From: Bacillota bacterium
GTDB taxonomy: Bacteria > Bacillota > Clostridia > Christensenellales > Borkfalkiaceae
Length of the DNA stretch: 13,705 bases
Assembly (NCBI GenBank): GCA_023403375.1
Contig: JAEYEN010000040.1
Span: forward strand, 1 to 13,705
Direction of reading: 5' to 3'
How positions within the stretch are numbered: position 1 is the stretch's first letter; the number at the start of each line of letters is the position of its first letter. The notes beneath the pieces are model-generated. The model ran no database searches. It worked only from the letters and a program-made list of their open reading frames with translations, and had not been told where the DNA came from. A program made the position numbers and the translations under genes. Below, in pieces: positions 13,647 through 13,705 of the stretch.

Positions 13647-13705
13647 ATGCAGGCGATTTACGACGTTTTAAGTTGGATTGACTCCAATATTCTTTGGGGT
13701 ATCCC
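13647..13705 (+). CDS. Amino acid:cation symporter, AGCS family (partial, N-terminus only)
   Basis: The 19 residues visible, MQAIYDVLSWIDSNILWGIP with the last residue cut short at the edge, match the start of sodium:alanine/glycine symporters, which open with a short amphipathic stretch ending in a WG(P/I)P motif before the first membrane helix. AGGAG lies 7 bases before the ATG. Glycine riboswitches are known to control glycine cleavage genes and AGCS transporters, and this supports the call. The transporter would move glycine or alanine with sodium across the cytoplasmic membrane. Only the N-terminus is in the window, so the call rests on context as much as on sequence. Confidence 0.75.
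   Translation, partial: MQAIYDVLSWIDSNILWGI

Overview
The window looks like chromosomal DNA of a low-to-moderate GC Gram-positive bacterium of the Bacillota, most likely an uncultivated Clostridia-type lineage. This rests on AGGAG-type ribosome binding sites, near-consensus TTGACA/TATAAT promoters, rho-independent terminators, a glycine riboswitch, a CCA-encoding tRNA and the gene order comF-secA-prfB, which is close to the Bacillus arrangement. The placement is inferred from gene content and style, not from a search.

Left part (1-2593). On the minus strand a TetR-family repressor gene overlaps by 4 bases the start of an ABC exporter gene that runs off the left edge. Their promoter is near-consensus and is flanked by two identical copies of a palindromic 21-bp sequence, which are the likely TetR operators. 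A stretch with short direct repeats then separates this operon from a strong promoter that reads right into metK.

Middle (2594-10271). All genes are on the plus strand and are housekeeping: metK (S-adenosylmethionine synthetase), a ComF-type phosphoribosyltransferase, secA (preprotein translocase ATPase), prfB (release factor 2, whose reading frame requires a programmed +1 frameshift at an in-frame UGA), tsaD (tRNA t6A synthesis) and a small Dabb-fold protein. The comF-secA gap holds degenerate tandem repeats and a possible 30-codon ORF. The secA-prfB gap holds a hairpin.

Transition (10255-11350). A promoter lying at the end of the Dabb gene drives a tRNA-Leu(CAG), followed by a strong terminator. 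Just after it lies a decayed fragment of a DUF1697-type gene. Next comes a small single-pass membrane protein with its own promoter, then a 15-bp hairpin that can terminate transcription from both sides.

Right part (11428-13705). On the minus strand a three-helix PQ-loop/SemiSWEET-like protein and a degenerate SGNH-hydrolase-like protein overlap. They diverge from a LysR-family regulator, a typical layout for a regulator and its target. At the right edge a glycine riboswitch followed by an intrinsic terminator precedes the start of an AGCS-type amino acid:cation symporter, so glycine probably controls amino acid transport there.

Most of the window is ordinary conserved genome. The parts that reward a closer look are the paired TetR operators, the prfB recoding site with an unusually placed SD-like element, the PQ-loop/SGNH/LysR cluster, the repeat-rich leader before secA, and the single-aptamer glycine switch.
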